Below, one piece after another: positions 24,532 to 34,943 of a stretch of DNA of 64,000 nucleotides. Below the pieces are notes generated by a model that was not told the DNA's origin, ran no database searches, and saw only the letters and a program-made list of their open reading frames with translations. The position numbers and the translations under genes were made by a program. Source of the DNA: Nilaparvata lugens (taxonomy: Eukaryota; Arthropoda; Insecta; Hemiptera; Delphacidae); contig NC_052517.1 of assembly GCF_014356525.2 (NCBI RefSeq), forward strand, positions 1 to 64,000, in the 5' to 3' direction. Within the stretch, counting starts at the first letter, position 1, and every line of letters starts with the position of its first letter.

Positions 24532-25680
24532 CAGTGCAGCAAAATCGAAATGAAATTGGTAACTGTGACTGTGGTGCACTTATAAGAATCTTGAAGTGGT
24601 GGACACCAAGGACAGTGACAGCCGCCCTGCCATTCAAACACACATACATTATTATTCAATTTGACAATAAATTAAGGTTTTTATTAATAATAAAATTACA
24701 CAGAAAAACATTTGATGCATTCCAGGGAATTTTATCCATAATTACCCACTTTTCATATTCAATGGTAACTGTAGGAAAAATTTAATGTGAAATACGTGTG
24801 CAAAGTTCTTCTGCTGCACTCAACAAACCATTCCATACGGTAAATGGTGCAGCAAACTGTCATTTACGCAGTAGTTGCATAAATAACTATTGTGTGTGAG
24901 ATATCAAGCCGTTCTCGTACTTTTCACCCACTCTGTATATCATTCACAAGATATATTAAAATCTCCTCCATTCACTACTCCTTATCCTCATCCCGTTTCT
25001 ACTTCTGAGCTGATCATTTTCCTTTTGAAACTATTTTAATATTGTCCCTGATTATTTTCTTCATTTTTTTCTCTTAAACATCCTTGCCATTCATACCATC
25101 TCTAAATAAATTGATATTCATATGAATCCATACCATAGTTCTCCTATAGCTCACTCTTTTTCTTCATTACACATTTCCTCTTCTTCTATCACCCCTCCCC
25201 TTTTTCTCCCCATCCTGCATCTTCTTATCTTCCTCTCACTCATTCTTCAGATTCTCCTCCTTTTCACCATCAATAGACTTATGCATTTTTTCACTTGAAG
25301 ATAAGATAACATTCAACGTTTCCCTTTCCGTTTCTTCCATCCTTCTTTTCCCTCTCACGCCTCTCCTCCCATCATCTTTCTCACCATCTTCCACCTCCTT
25401 CTCATCCCCCACCACCACCTCCTTTACTTTTATTATCGCGCCTTTTTTTAAAAATCTCGTTTGTACCTTCAAGCAATTATAACGCTCCATATAACGATGT
25501 CCAATATCTGTCTTTTTGTACGTTTTATCTTTCTATCTTTGTACGTTTTAAGATCCTTTTTCCATCATGAACGTGCTTTTCTCTCCTACACCTTTCTTTC
25601 TGTCGCTTCATTGTTATTATCATTATTATTATTGTAATTTCCACTCAATTTTAACATATCACTAAAGAGGTTACTAATAC
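24532..25680. other. AT/CT-rich DNA, no gene seen
   Basis: Bases 25140-25440 are strongly pyrimidine-rich on the plus strand (CTTCCTCTC-like). The corresponding minus-strand frame (25490-25236) is a Glu/Lys/Arg low-complexity translation and is not called. Confidence 0.5.
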
Positions 25681-25817
25681 TTTTTCATATTAAGGCTGTG
25701 CAAAGGCTAAAAATTAACTTTCTACTGGTGACATTTTTCAAAGTTTTTCGATTTGTATATCAACAAGCTATCAAAATTAAAAAGTTTTCTCAAAAAAAAT
25801 ATTGAAACCAAAGACCT

Positions 25818-26012
25818 TAAAGCTGCGATTAGACCGAATTTATTTAAAAAATGTTAATAACCCAATCCTTTTAGATTATATTAGATTGAACATAACTTAT
25901 CATACACATGATGAACATATTATGTGTTTGTCCACTTCCGTTCAATCTAATAGAATCTATAAGGATTAAGTTATAACCATTTTGTTAATAACTTTGGTGT
26001 AAACCCAGCTTA
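25818..26012. mobile_element. Palindromic MITE, second copy
   Basis: Starts TTAAAGCTGCGATTAGACC and ends GTGTAAACCCAGCTTAAA. It has the same arms as 21329-21520 (ATGTTAATAAC, TAGATTGAACATAACTTATC) and is flanked on the left by the same sequence (GGCTGTGCAAAG...). Confidence 0.75.
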
Positions 26013-26148
26013 AAGATGCATACCTCTTTAATGTATTTAATTGAAACTATAGACCTTATACAAATACGATAATAGACTGGCTTCTCCACACATCTGTGTG
26101 ATCACTTGTCAGCTGATTTATGATGAATAATTCTATAGTCTGATTTTC

Positions 26149-26283
26149 ACTTTCCTTGCCCTATTACCATAGGTAAGGAAAGTATTGCTTTCTGAAAAAA
26201 ATTGAAGTACCCCAATTTCTAAATTTCTATACGTTTCAAGGTCCCCTGAGTCCAAAAAAGTGGTTTTTGGGTATTGGTCTGTA

Positions 26284-26342
<59 letters not shown>

Positions 26343-26994
26343 TGTATGTGCGTATGGGGTGTATGGGGTCCACCCCATCCTTGAGAAATTCACTTTCTAG
26401 CCTCCTTCTCGTGCGTGAGGTAGGTAGGTAGAGCAGTTTATTCAAAAGAACACATGTCGATATTTTATTTGTAGAACAGCTGTTTTGACAAATAAAAAAA
26501 AACCTCAAATTTCATAATTCAAACCTTAGACCAGTTATAGAATAGACACGATGGGAAGTCTAGCCTCTGAAGCCAACATCTACTGCCAAATCCACCCATC
26601 TTGACGTCACAACCAAGCTAAAAACAATGCATTGAATAACAACAATGTAAGTTAAAAACCACAAACACACACAAACAACCACAAAGTAGAAGGAATCTGT
26701 GAACACAACAAACTCAAAAAAGTTTTTATAATTTCTTTACGATGCGTGACGTCACTGTTGGTAGTAGATGTTGGCTTCATCGACTTTCAGTAAGAATATT
26801 ACAATCGGCCGTGTCTATTCTATAACTGATCTAAGATTCAAACAAAGAAAAATGTACTCTGAACACAATCACAATAGTATAATCGTAGTTTTAATTATTT
26901 AGCGGCCAATTGGCATAATGTTATTCCCTAAATTATCCTCGTTGATGATGCTATATATATGAGGCTATTGATCTATACAATGAGCAAGGAAAGT
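26149..26994 (-). mobile_element. Nonautonomous TIR element carrying (CA)n, copy 3
   Basis: On the plus strand starts ACTTTCCTTGCC and ends GAGCAAGGAAAGT, the same ends as the copies at 21749 and 28227 but inverted. The (TG)n tract is at about 26280-26341, in the same relative position. The middle is replaced by other sequence including the MITE at 26525-26835. Confidence 0.6.
26525..26835. mobile_element. MITE with ends CTTAGA(C/T)CAGTTATAGAA
   Basis: Left end CTTAGACCAGTTATAGAA and right-end complement CTTAGATCAGTTATAGAA. The arms also share CCAACATCTACT and GACGTCAC. About 311 bases, no coding capacity. Confidence 0.78.
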
Positions 26995-27156
26995 TGTGTG
27001 AGTGTACCACACCAGCAGATTTTTTCTCTATGCTATTACTTTATTACTGGAAGTAATAGTGGGTATTGCTGATACTCTTTCAGTGTATCGATTCCATTAC
27101 TTACATTTCTTATGTTTTTAAAAATCACGTTTCCATCCTTTTCTATTATATTTTTA

Positions 27157-27807
27157 CTAGCAGGTAACCCGTGCTTCGCAAATCGCAAGGGTCTTTCTTA
27201 AAACTTGACGTAATGAAATCTAGAAGAATTCAAAATCGGCCTATGTACACGTGGAGTCATTCTTATCAGGGCTCGAAATTTTGAAATTTTAATTAAATAA
27301 AATGGAAGAATATAATTTCTTCATGTAAAAACACCTTCATTGAGAGACATATTAACTGCATGCGTTTTCATATTGCCGATACAGCATTGATGAAACTGTA
27401 GACGTATTTGTCTCAAAAATTGACCTAGCTGAAAAAATTAATAATCCATGCCACGTGTAGGCCTAAACATTGCATCAGGAAACGAAGTTTCAAAACTTGT
27501 TTTTCAGGTAGAAAGCAATATAGAAGCAGATGTTCCTTTTTAATTTCGACATATGATTTGGTGATTTTTTAATGAAATCGAATGTACCATTAATGAAACT
27601 CAAAACATTAATTCTGAAAAATCTAGAAGGAGAATTAAATTTGGGCTTCCAGGTACACGAGATTGATATTTTTAGAATCTATGTGCAAAATTTGGAGATC
27701 TAAGTCATTCCCGTTTTTCCCGGTATGCAATCCACAAGTTGACATGTTTTGATGCGAACAAACGAACACATGAACAAACACAACCCTACTCTCTCTTATT
27801 ATATAGA
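27157..27807 (-). mobile_element. Complete nonautonomous Helitron
   Basis: Read on the minus strand it starts TCTATATAATAAGAGAG after an A (27808) and ends GCACGGGTTACCTGCTAG before a T. These are the Helitron terminal rules: 5' TC, 3' CTAG, insertion between A and T. No helicase or Rep domain is encoded in its 651 bases, so it depends on an autonomous copy elsewhere. The 5' half is shared with 11443-11653 and the 3' end with 31353-31569. Confidence 0.75.
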
Positions 27808-27824
27808 TAATTCATATTGAAATG

Positions 27825-28226
27825 TTCACTGTTCCTCAATATTATCTTTTCCTGATATCAGAGGGAAAATCAATAAATCTTTGATGGTAGTTGCATGATA
27901 CGAGATCCTTTTGAGCCCTCCCTCACATGGGGTGCAATATAAAGGGAGCGGAATAGCCCTTATATGTGTTTGAAGACTGTATAAACACGTGATTAGCATA
28001 TAAATTAACGTAGCTTTGTGAAAGCTCGTATGTTCTCATGTATGAGATGTTCTCATATGTTATCTCATATATATTACTCAGCTTTGTATTAGACTTTGTA
28101 TTGAAGCATGACGACATTTATTCATTTAGCCTACCCCTCCACACTTCAAAAGATCTGACAATTTATTGAACTGGAAAATTTCAAATACTTGACCAATTCA
28201 AAAATCTGGTGTGGAGCACTCACACA
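27825..28226. other. AT-rich DNA, no gene seen
   Basis: No protein or repeat recognised apart from short AT-rich stretches. Confidence 0.4.
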
Positions 28227-28934
28227 ACTTTCCTTGTCGATATGAAAATTGATCACCTGACACTAGTGTACACGCGCATCTCAATCTACTTATAAACAAA
28301 GATCTGAGCCAGCTGGTGACAGGACAATAACGCTGAAGACATACGAGAAGTGAATCATTTAATAGAATCAACAGTTGCCATAACAGTTTGCAATTGGATA
28401 ATTACATTTTCTCGAACTTCGTGCTTATTTTCATTTTTAGGTGAAAATGTTACTGGAAATAAATTGTAGAGATTTTCATACTGAATCTTTTCCACTCGAA
28501 ATTGTTTGTTCAAGATGTATCTAAAGCCTGATAATTGGGAATCTAAAATCCAACTTTGCATAGATGGGGCGGAGCTCCTGAAATTTTCACAGATATGAGA
28601 CTTGTGGCAGTTGATAGAGCTTATCAATGACTATTGTAGGTATAAATTTAATCAAAATCGTTGGGCCGTTTTCGAGAAAATCGCGAAAAAACCGGTTTTT
28701 GACAAGATTTTTTCCATTTTAGCCGCCATCTTGAATTGCATTAGATCGAAATTGTTCGTGTCGGATCCTTATAGTGTAAGGACTTAAGTTCCAAATTTCA
28801 AGTCATTCCGTTGAATAGGAGATGAGATATCGTGTACACAGACGCACATACACTCACACACACACACACACACACACACACCACACACACACACACACAC
28901 ACACCCACACACACACACACACACACACCACACA

Positions 28935-28965
<31 letters not shown>

Positions 28966-29129
28966 AACAACACACAACACAACACACACACACATACAGA
29001 CCAATACCCAAAAACCACTTTTTTGGACTCAGGAGACCTTGAAAAGTATAGAATTTGGAGATTTGGGTACCTTATTTTTTTCGGAAAGCAATACTTTCCT
29101 TACCTTTGATAATAATTGGGCAAGAAAGT
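28227..29129 (+). mobile_element. Nonautonomous TIR element carrying (CA)n, copy 2
   Basis: Starts ACTTTCCTTGTC and ends GGGCAAGAAAGT. It is the most compact of the three copies. The (CA)n tract (28856-28993) sits between GATATCGTGTACACAGACGC and CATACAGACCAATACCC, as in copy 1. Confidence 0.75.
28856..28993 (+). repeat. Interrupted (CA)n microsatellite
   Basis: A CA repeat of about 138 bases with CACC and CAAA interruptions, inside the TIR element above. Confidence 0.95.
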
Positions 29130-29136
29130 TAAAAGA

Positions 29137-29395
29137 AGAGGAGAAGAAGAAGAAGAAGAAGAAGAAGAAGAAGAAGAAGAAGAAGAAGAAGAAGAAGAAG
29201 AAGAAGAAGAAGAAGAAGAAGAAGAAGAAGAAGAAAGTAGAAGAAGGGAAAAAAGAAGAAGAAAAAGAAGAAGAAAAAGAAGAAGAAGAAGAAGAAGAAG
29301 AAGAAGAAGGATAAGAAGAAGGAGAAGAAGAAGAAGAAGAAGAAGAAGAAGAAGGAGAAGAGGAAGAACAACAAGAAGAAGTAGAAGGAGAACTA
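29137..29395 (+). repeat. (GAA)n polypurine tract
   Basis: About 260 bases almost wholly purine on the plus strand, mostly GAA. It starts immediately after the end of the (CA)n-bearing element. The poly-Glu, poly-Lys and poly-Phe frames here are microsatellite translations. Confidence 0.95.
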
Positions 29396-29454
29396 GAATT
29401 GAGAGTGATATAAAATACCATTCTCATTAACACAAGATAGAAATGATCAGGAGA

Positions 29455-29880
29455 AAGATGAAGAGTTGAATAGCGGGATGAAGACAATGAAGAAGAAGAA
29501 AAAGAAAAAGAAAGAGAAGAAGAAGGAGAAAACGACAGATAATATATATTGAAGAACCACAAAATTCCCAATGGCGCCGAGCTATTCTCGAAGTTCGTGT
29601 TTTCCAAGACGATGTTTCATGAACGATGGGAAAGGAAAAGAGTGAAGAGAAGGGTGATGATAAAGAGGTAGAAGGAGGAGGCGGTGATGGAGAAGGAGGA
29701 GGAGGAGGGCGATGAGGAGGAGGAGTAGGAGGAGGAGGAGGAGTAGGAGGAGGGCGATGAGGAGGAGGAGTAGGAGGAGGAGGAGGAGGAGGAGGAGGTG
29801 GCGGAGAAGGAGGAGGAGGAGGTGGTTGCGAAGGGGAAGGATGAGGAGGATAAGGATGACTTGGTGTAGAAGAAGCAGTG
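29455..29880 (+). repeat. Purine-rich region with (GGA)n tract
   Basis: GAAGAAGAAAAAG-rich from 29480 to 29540, then GGA repeats at 29680-29835 with GGCGATGAGGAGGAGGAGTA duplicated. Nearly all purine on the plus strand. Confidence 0.9.
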
Positions 29881-30084
29881 AAGGAAGTTCTTCAGTATAT
29901 TTACTCTACTCGAGTTGAGACTCCTCATGCCATGCTATTGAATATCAGCTCAGCCGAAACATATAAACAGTGTCTTCAGAAAGCGAAATTCAGGTCACTG
30001 GTACAATCCAACTACAAATTGTCAGCAGAGGATAAATGGGAAGCGGTAATGATATTCACTGTTTGAGGAGTGTCAACTGTTCAA

Positions 30085-30187
30085 AGTGAATCTAAATTAG
30101 GAAATTGAAGAAGTTTCGGGCAATAGCCTGTTTTTCTTTTCCGATCGTTGTATTGTTTGTTATATCAAATGAATGAATAAATAAATT
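30085..30187 (+). repeat. LINE-like 3' tail repeat
   Basis: AAGAAGTTTCGGGCAATAGC, then TGTATTGTTTG and an AATAAATAAA tail. The same tail occurs inverted at 37033-37110 and direct at 50766-50817, inside the inverted repeats of the large element. The short frame before it (29878-30066) is open but has no family I can name. Confidence 0.55.
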
Positions 30188-30197
30188 TTGCTATTTA

Positions 30198-31180
30198 GTG
30201 AGGTCCACGTTATGAATGCAGTGAAAAAACATAGGAGAAAAGCGTTGTTGATTCTCTGCCTTGCCACTGCCTTCTACAAAGGATAGCAATTATTCGGTAT
30301 ATCGGATGTGATATTAACCAAGCATTTGTGTTAATAATAACCAATAATTATTTATAAAATAGAATTTTATTATAATACCCTTTGAAATTAATGAAATAAT
30401 AGATGATGAATACAGGTTATAACTTGATTTAATCAATAATAATTATAATCCTATTATATTAAGCGAGCAATATCTGTATTTTTATATCTGGTTATTTATG
30501 TTCAACGGATCTCGAAAACGGTTCTAACGATTTTCACGAAATTTGGAACATAGTAGGTTTATAATATAAAAATTCGATTGCACAAGGTCTCATCCCTCGG
30601 AAAACTCGCTGAAGGACATGGAAAGGATAACAATTATTCATCCTTGGAAAAATAGATGATAATTTCGTCCGCTGTCAAAACAGAAGATGCGTGTGTGGGA
30701 GAGAGACAGAATTATTTCTAGCTGTGTAATCAATCAGCGAGAAATATTATTGAGAAATTTTAATCGACTTGATCAAAATAATCTGATTTGTTGACATGAC
30801 ATGATAATCATTCTAAACTAGAGTATATCATAATTTTCAAAGTTATTCATTATTTGACAATTTCAAGTGATTAGTGGTGTTATTTTGTTATTTAATTTGG
30901 TTTGTAAATAATCTAAATTAGAACTTTTTCGTTTTCAAATGTTTGGACTGAAAATTGGACCTGAATTCAAGTGTATGGAACATAACCTACTTTCTGGACT
31001 ATATATAGAGTATAAATCAAAATTCGGGGAAGAGAAGTTTGGGCTGTGCCTGTTAGACCTTCCCCAATCATTTGAAGAATTCTGTTCTGTTTATCAATAG
31101 TTTACGAATAAATAACGAGCAAAGCTCGTTGCCCCAATATTTTATATATTAATCATAACAAGTTATAATATTTTGTATTC
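30198..31180. other. Dispersed repeat start, then AT-rich DNA
   Basis: Bases 30198-30300 match 7748 and 48811 (TAGTGAGGTCCACGTTAT). The rest is AT-rich and I see no gene. Confidence 0.5.
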
Positions 31181-31182
31181 TT

Positions 31183-31334
31183 AGTGCCGTTTGCACAACA
31201 GCCGGTTAAATTATAACCGTGATTAATTCTACGAAAACCAATCAGAGAAGCCGTCTTTCCAGAAATGCCTTCTCTGATAGGTTTTCGTGGAATTAATCAC
31301 GGTTAAAATTCAACCGGCTTTTGTGCAACAGGTC
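31183..31334. mobile_element. Palindromic MITE
   Basis: Arms of about 70 bases: AGCCGGTTAAATTATAACCG and TGATTAATTCTACGAAAACC on the left pair with the right arm. Total about 150 bases. Confidence 0.82.
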
Positions 31335-31352
31335 AAGAAAATATTCAATTTA

Positions 31353-31569
31353 TCTCTAATGAAGAAATTAATTGACTCATACAGTGCAGGATAGGAAATT
31401 CAGGAATGACGCATCATCATGTCTCAACTACTCAACTGTTTAACTTGAAATTTGCATATTATAGATTCTTAACCAACCAAGGATGGTTATAGGCCTATTT
31501 TCAATTCTTCAAGATTCCAGTAGGCCAAGTTTTCAATTAGATCCTTGCAGAGCACGGGTTACCTGCTAG
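31353..31569 (+). mobile_element. Short nonautonomous Helitron-like element
   Basis: Starts TCTCTAATGAAG after an A and ends GAGCACGGGTTACCTGCTAG before a T. Homologous along its length to 19662-19884. About 217 bases. Confidence 0.65.
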
Positions 31570-31571
31570 TT

Positions 31572-31690
31572 TAATAATAGATTCGCTATATTAAGATTTT
31601 TTTTCTGTTGATTAATTACTACAATATATTATATTTTTCATATTTCTACATTATAATGTTCTGCGGAAGTAGAAGAAGATAACGCTATCT
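31572..31690 (+). repeat. Direct repeat, first copy
   Basis: TAGATTCGCTATATTAAGAT through TTCTGCGGAAGTAGAAGAAG matches 32413-32541 closely. Together they suggest an 840-base local duplication with other elements inserted between. Confidence 0.65.
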
Positions 31691-31724
31691 GCTTTGTCGA
31701 ATAATTGACCGAGCAAAGTGAGGT

Positions 31725-31896
31725 CTAAAGGTGCGTACAGATTTACGCGCCGCGAACAAGAGCAACTCACTTTTAATCAGCTGATGTCAAGCTTTTTATA
31801 TCTCTATCTTACCGTTTCTGTAAAAATACAGATATAGTCAGCTGATTAAAAGTGAATTGTCATGTTCGCGGCGCGTATATCTGTACGCACCTTTAG
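31725..31896. mobile_element. Complete MITE with ends CTAAAGGTGCGTACAGAT
   Basis: A 172-base element whose arms pair over about 60 bases: CTAAAGGTGCGTACAGAT, ACGCGCCGCGAACA and CACTTTTAATCAGCTGA. Its first 14 bases are shared with the GC-rich family at 20321, 20825 and 52810, so the two families may use the same transposase. TA at both edges may be the target duplication. Confidence 0.85.
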
Positions 31897-31899
31897 ATT

Positions 31900-32400
31900 C
31901 AAGTCGATGGTTTGACATTTCTCTTAATGTTTAAATGTTTGAATGTTTAAATGTTTATATGTTGCGCATTTACGGGGAAACGCGGTAATAGATTTTCATG
32001 AAATTTGACGGGTTTGTTCCTTTTTTAATTGCGCGTCGACGTGTATACAAGGTTTTTTTGGAAATTTTGCATTTCAATTATAATATAAAAGGAAAAAGGA
32101 GCCTCCTTCATATGCCAATATTAAAGTAAAAATCAGACTCTAGAATTATTCATCATAAATCAGCTGACAAGTGATTACACAGATGTGTGGAGAAGCCAGT
32201 CTATTGCTGTATTTCCATATACATTTCAAGGATAATATAAAAGGAAAAAGGAGCCTCCTTCATACGCCAATATTAGAGTAAAAATCAGACTATAGAATTA
32301 TTCATCATAAATCAGCTGACAAGTGGAGAAGCCAGTCTATTGCTGTATAGTTTCACTCAGGTAGCCTACTTGTGGATGAGAATTCTGCGTGAGGTCTACT
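31900..32400 (+). repeat. Repeat with duplicated GGAGCCTCCTTCATA block
   Basis: AATATAAAAGGAAAAAGGAG through AATCAGCTGACAAGTG occurs twice (32078-32193 and 32231-32325). Related sequence occurs near 22080-22310 (inverted) and 49040-49225. Non-coding. Confidence 0.6.
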
Positions 32401-32412
32401 ATTCACAGAACT

Positions 32413-32541
32413 ACTAGTAGATTCGCTATATTGAGATTTTATTTTTTGTTGATTGATTACTATAGTATATTATATTTTTTCCTATTTCTACATTGTAATG
32501 TTCTGCGGAAGTAGAAGAAGATAGCGCTATCTGCTTTGTCC
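32413..32541 (+). repeat. Direct repeat, second copy
   Basis: Second copy of 31572-31690. Bases 32542-32912 following it hold nothing I recognise. Confidence 0.65.
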
Positions 32542-32919
32542 AATGATAGACAAGGAGAGCAACACTGCTATTATTAAATACTGCTATTATAGCATAAATT
32601 CAAATTCATCTTATTTTCAGAAAGTCTACATTTACAATGCATTCCCCTGAAAATCACTCCTCTAATATGGAACAAGGCCGTGTTTGAAGGAGAAATCTCA
32701 CTACAACCTATTTTCTCCTCTTCTTCTATCTGCCTTTTTCCTATTTTTATATATCTATACACCTCTCTCATCTGTAAATCAATGATATTTTACCCCGTCG
32801 TGTTTTGCTGGGAAGGATATTATTTATATCTTTTTCAGAGAATCGACAATTATTTGTTGAAACACCGCCGACTCATGAAGTTACATCACAATATTATATT
32901 ATCGTTAGGCTAGTTTCAC

Positions 32920-33238
32920 AATCACTCAGCTCGTTTCGTTTACGGTTCGTTTCCGACAAATTCCGATAAGTGTGAAACGGTAATTCGGTTTGAATTAGGT
33001 ACCGAATAGAAACCGCTTAGATCCGAACGCCCACTTGACTCTAATACATTCCATCAGGTTTCAATTCGTTGCTAGAAAGAGGCCACTTTCGGTTCGGTTC
33101 GTTTCGTTTTCGGCAAATTCCGATAAGTGTGAAACGATGATTTGGTTTGAATTCGGTACCGAATAGCAACCGCATAGCACCGAACGCCCCCTCGACACGA
33201 ATAGGTTTTATCATATTCGAATTCGTAGACAGGGAAAC
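32920..33238 (+). repeat. Tandem duplication, unit about 155 bases
   Basis: GGCAAATTCCGATAAGTGTG (second unit) and GACAAATTCCGATAAGTGTG (first unit), with TTCGGTACCGAATAG-type blocks, mark two head-to-tail units. A partial, inverted relative lies at 51985-52062. Confidence 0.7.
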
Positions 33239-33251
33239 AGGAAAAAACAAA

Positions 33252-34126
33252 GGGCCATATGAATAAAGTTGAGCATTTGCTCATACTTCTAAAATATGGA
33301 GAATTTGCTTCATTTTCTATGAATAAAAGTGAGCAAAACCTTTTGCTCATGCTCATCAAAAAAATAGTTTTAGCATTTGCTCAAAAGTAAAAGCTTTTGC
33401 TCAAAATTGTATGAATAAACTAGAGCATTTGCTCAACTTTTGAAGCAAATGCTTCAAAAAAGGTGAGTCTAGTCTAGAGCAGCTTATCACCTTTAAGCTC
33501 ATAGTAAAATGGCTCAACTAATTCGTATGAGAAAGAGGAAACTATACCAGATACTATCACAACCAATAGTGTAGAACTATAAAACTCTTTTTAGATTCAA
33601 CCATGATATATATCACCATTATTCCTACAAAAGAATAAATACAAAAGCTACCTGTTATAAAGATAGCCATTACAAAATAGGAAATAGGTATTTAAGAATA
33701 TGAGAGTGTAGACGATTATAAGAAGGCTATTGATATTATAAGAATATGCTGAAGATTATTATAGAGATGACATTTTTTCACGCTATTATTTCAAAATTCT
33801 AAACTCAACTAACCTAAAACTGTATTCATAAAATAGAAAACAGAGCAGACGACGCAAACACAAGCGGTGCCCCCTGTTTGCATATTTAGCGCTTCCGTGA
33901 GCTATAAATACAAATTAAGGATACAAAAGCGAATCAGCTGATGAAAAATCTTTAAAATACGTGAGCATTAGTCCAGAGTTCAGGAGCATAAGGTAAGAGT
34001 ATAAGGTAAAGCTTATTCATATAAAAATGAGCAAATGCTTTTGCTTCTACCTTTTGCTCATGAGCAAAACCTTATGCTCAATGCTTTTGCTCATGAGTAT
34101 TTGCTCTGGTTTTATTCATATGGGCC
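33252..34126. mobile_element. TIR element with repeated AGCATTTGCTC motifs
   Basis: Ends GGGCCATATGAATAAA and its complement TTTATTCATATGGGCC. Both ends are filled with AGCATTTGCTC and its relatives. About 875 bases with no protein. Confidence 0.75.
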
Positions 34127-34549
34127 AAAGTCTTTTACACACGCTTGCCTTTTTTGTTTTTATTTCAACCTGATATCGTGATTATCTTTTTCAAAATTTT
34201 CCAAGTCCAAATAATTTGGTCAATTAATTTCTGTTAGTTCACAGGAAAATTTCTTTCTCAATGAATAGTTTGCTAAAAAGCTATAAATTAAAACTCTGGG
34301 AGATTTTTTCTTATTTTTCCACAAAATTTTATTTTACTTATTTTTCCACAAAAATTACATGATTCCATCAATGGAGAAAAGAGATGAAGTTTATATACCA
34401 TGGAACAAGGAACAAATTTTCAATTTAAAAAGATGATCTCTGAACATCCAAAATTAACATAATCAAAAAGAAACTATTCAAATAATTCACAATTCTTAAT
34501 AAACTAAAATTTTGTTGTTCAAGAAATAACATCTTACAATTTAACACCA

Positions 34550-34555
34550 GCTGTT
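34550..34555 (+). repeat. Target-site duplication, left
   Basis: GCTGTT, repeated exactly at the right edge of the large element. Confidence 0.85.
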
Positions 34556-34628
34556 AGTAGCCTAATATAGATACTTCAGACGGGTTTTTTTGTGCAATCC
34601 CCGAGAAATAAGGAAAAATTTTTGCGCA

Positions 34629-34795
34629 AATCCCCCTCCCCCTCCCCCTCCCCCTCTGCGCCCCCCTCTCCTCCCCCTCTCCTTCTCCCTCTCCCTCACC
34701 CTCTCCTTCTCCTCTCCCTCTCCCTCTCCCTCTCCCTCTCCTTCTCCCTCTCCCTCTCCTTCTCCCTCTCCCTCTCCCTCTCCCTCTCCCAGTGA
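34629..34795 (+). repeat. CT-rich microsatellite in left TIR
   Basis: CCCTCTC and CCTTCTCC units. The Pro/Ser- and Arg/Gly-rich frames over it are artefacts. Confidence 0.95.
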
Positions 34796-34943
34796 GGACG
34801 AGGGGGAGGGAAAAAAAATAATTTCCCTTTTTGGAGGAAAAATTCCCTACTGTCAAATTAAAGTGAATCCATATTTCTACTGACAAATTAAAGTGAATCC
34901 ATATTTCTACTGACAGATTAAAGTGACTCCATCTAATGCTATA

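Noticed and set aside
24351..24785. 144-codon plus-strand frame
   Set aside because: Its first third lies within a palindromic MITE and the rest has no recognisable pattern.
28784..29607. Frames rich in Thr/His, Lys/Glu, Phe and Ser
   Set aside because: They are translations of (CA)n and (GAA)n microsatellites, in all six frames at once.
29617..29928. Ser-rich and Arg-rich frames
   Set aside because: They read the (GGA)n polypurine tract and have no domain pattern.
29878..30066. A 62-codon frame with VLQYIYST resembling a BTB-type segment
   Set aside because: The resemblance covers only a few residues, no canonical start is present and a retroelement-like tail follows.
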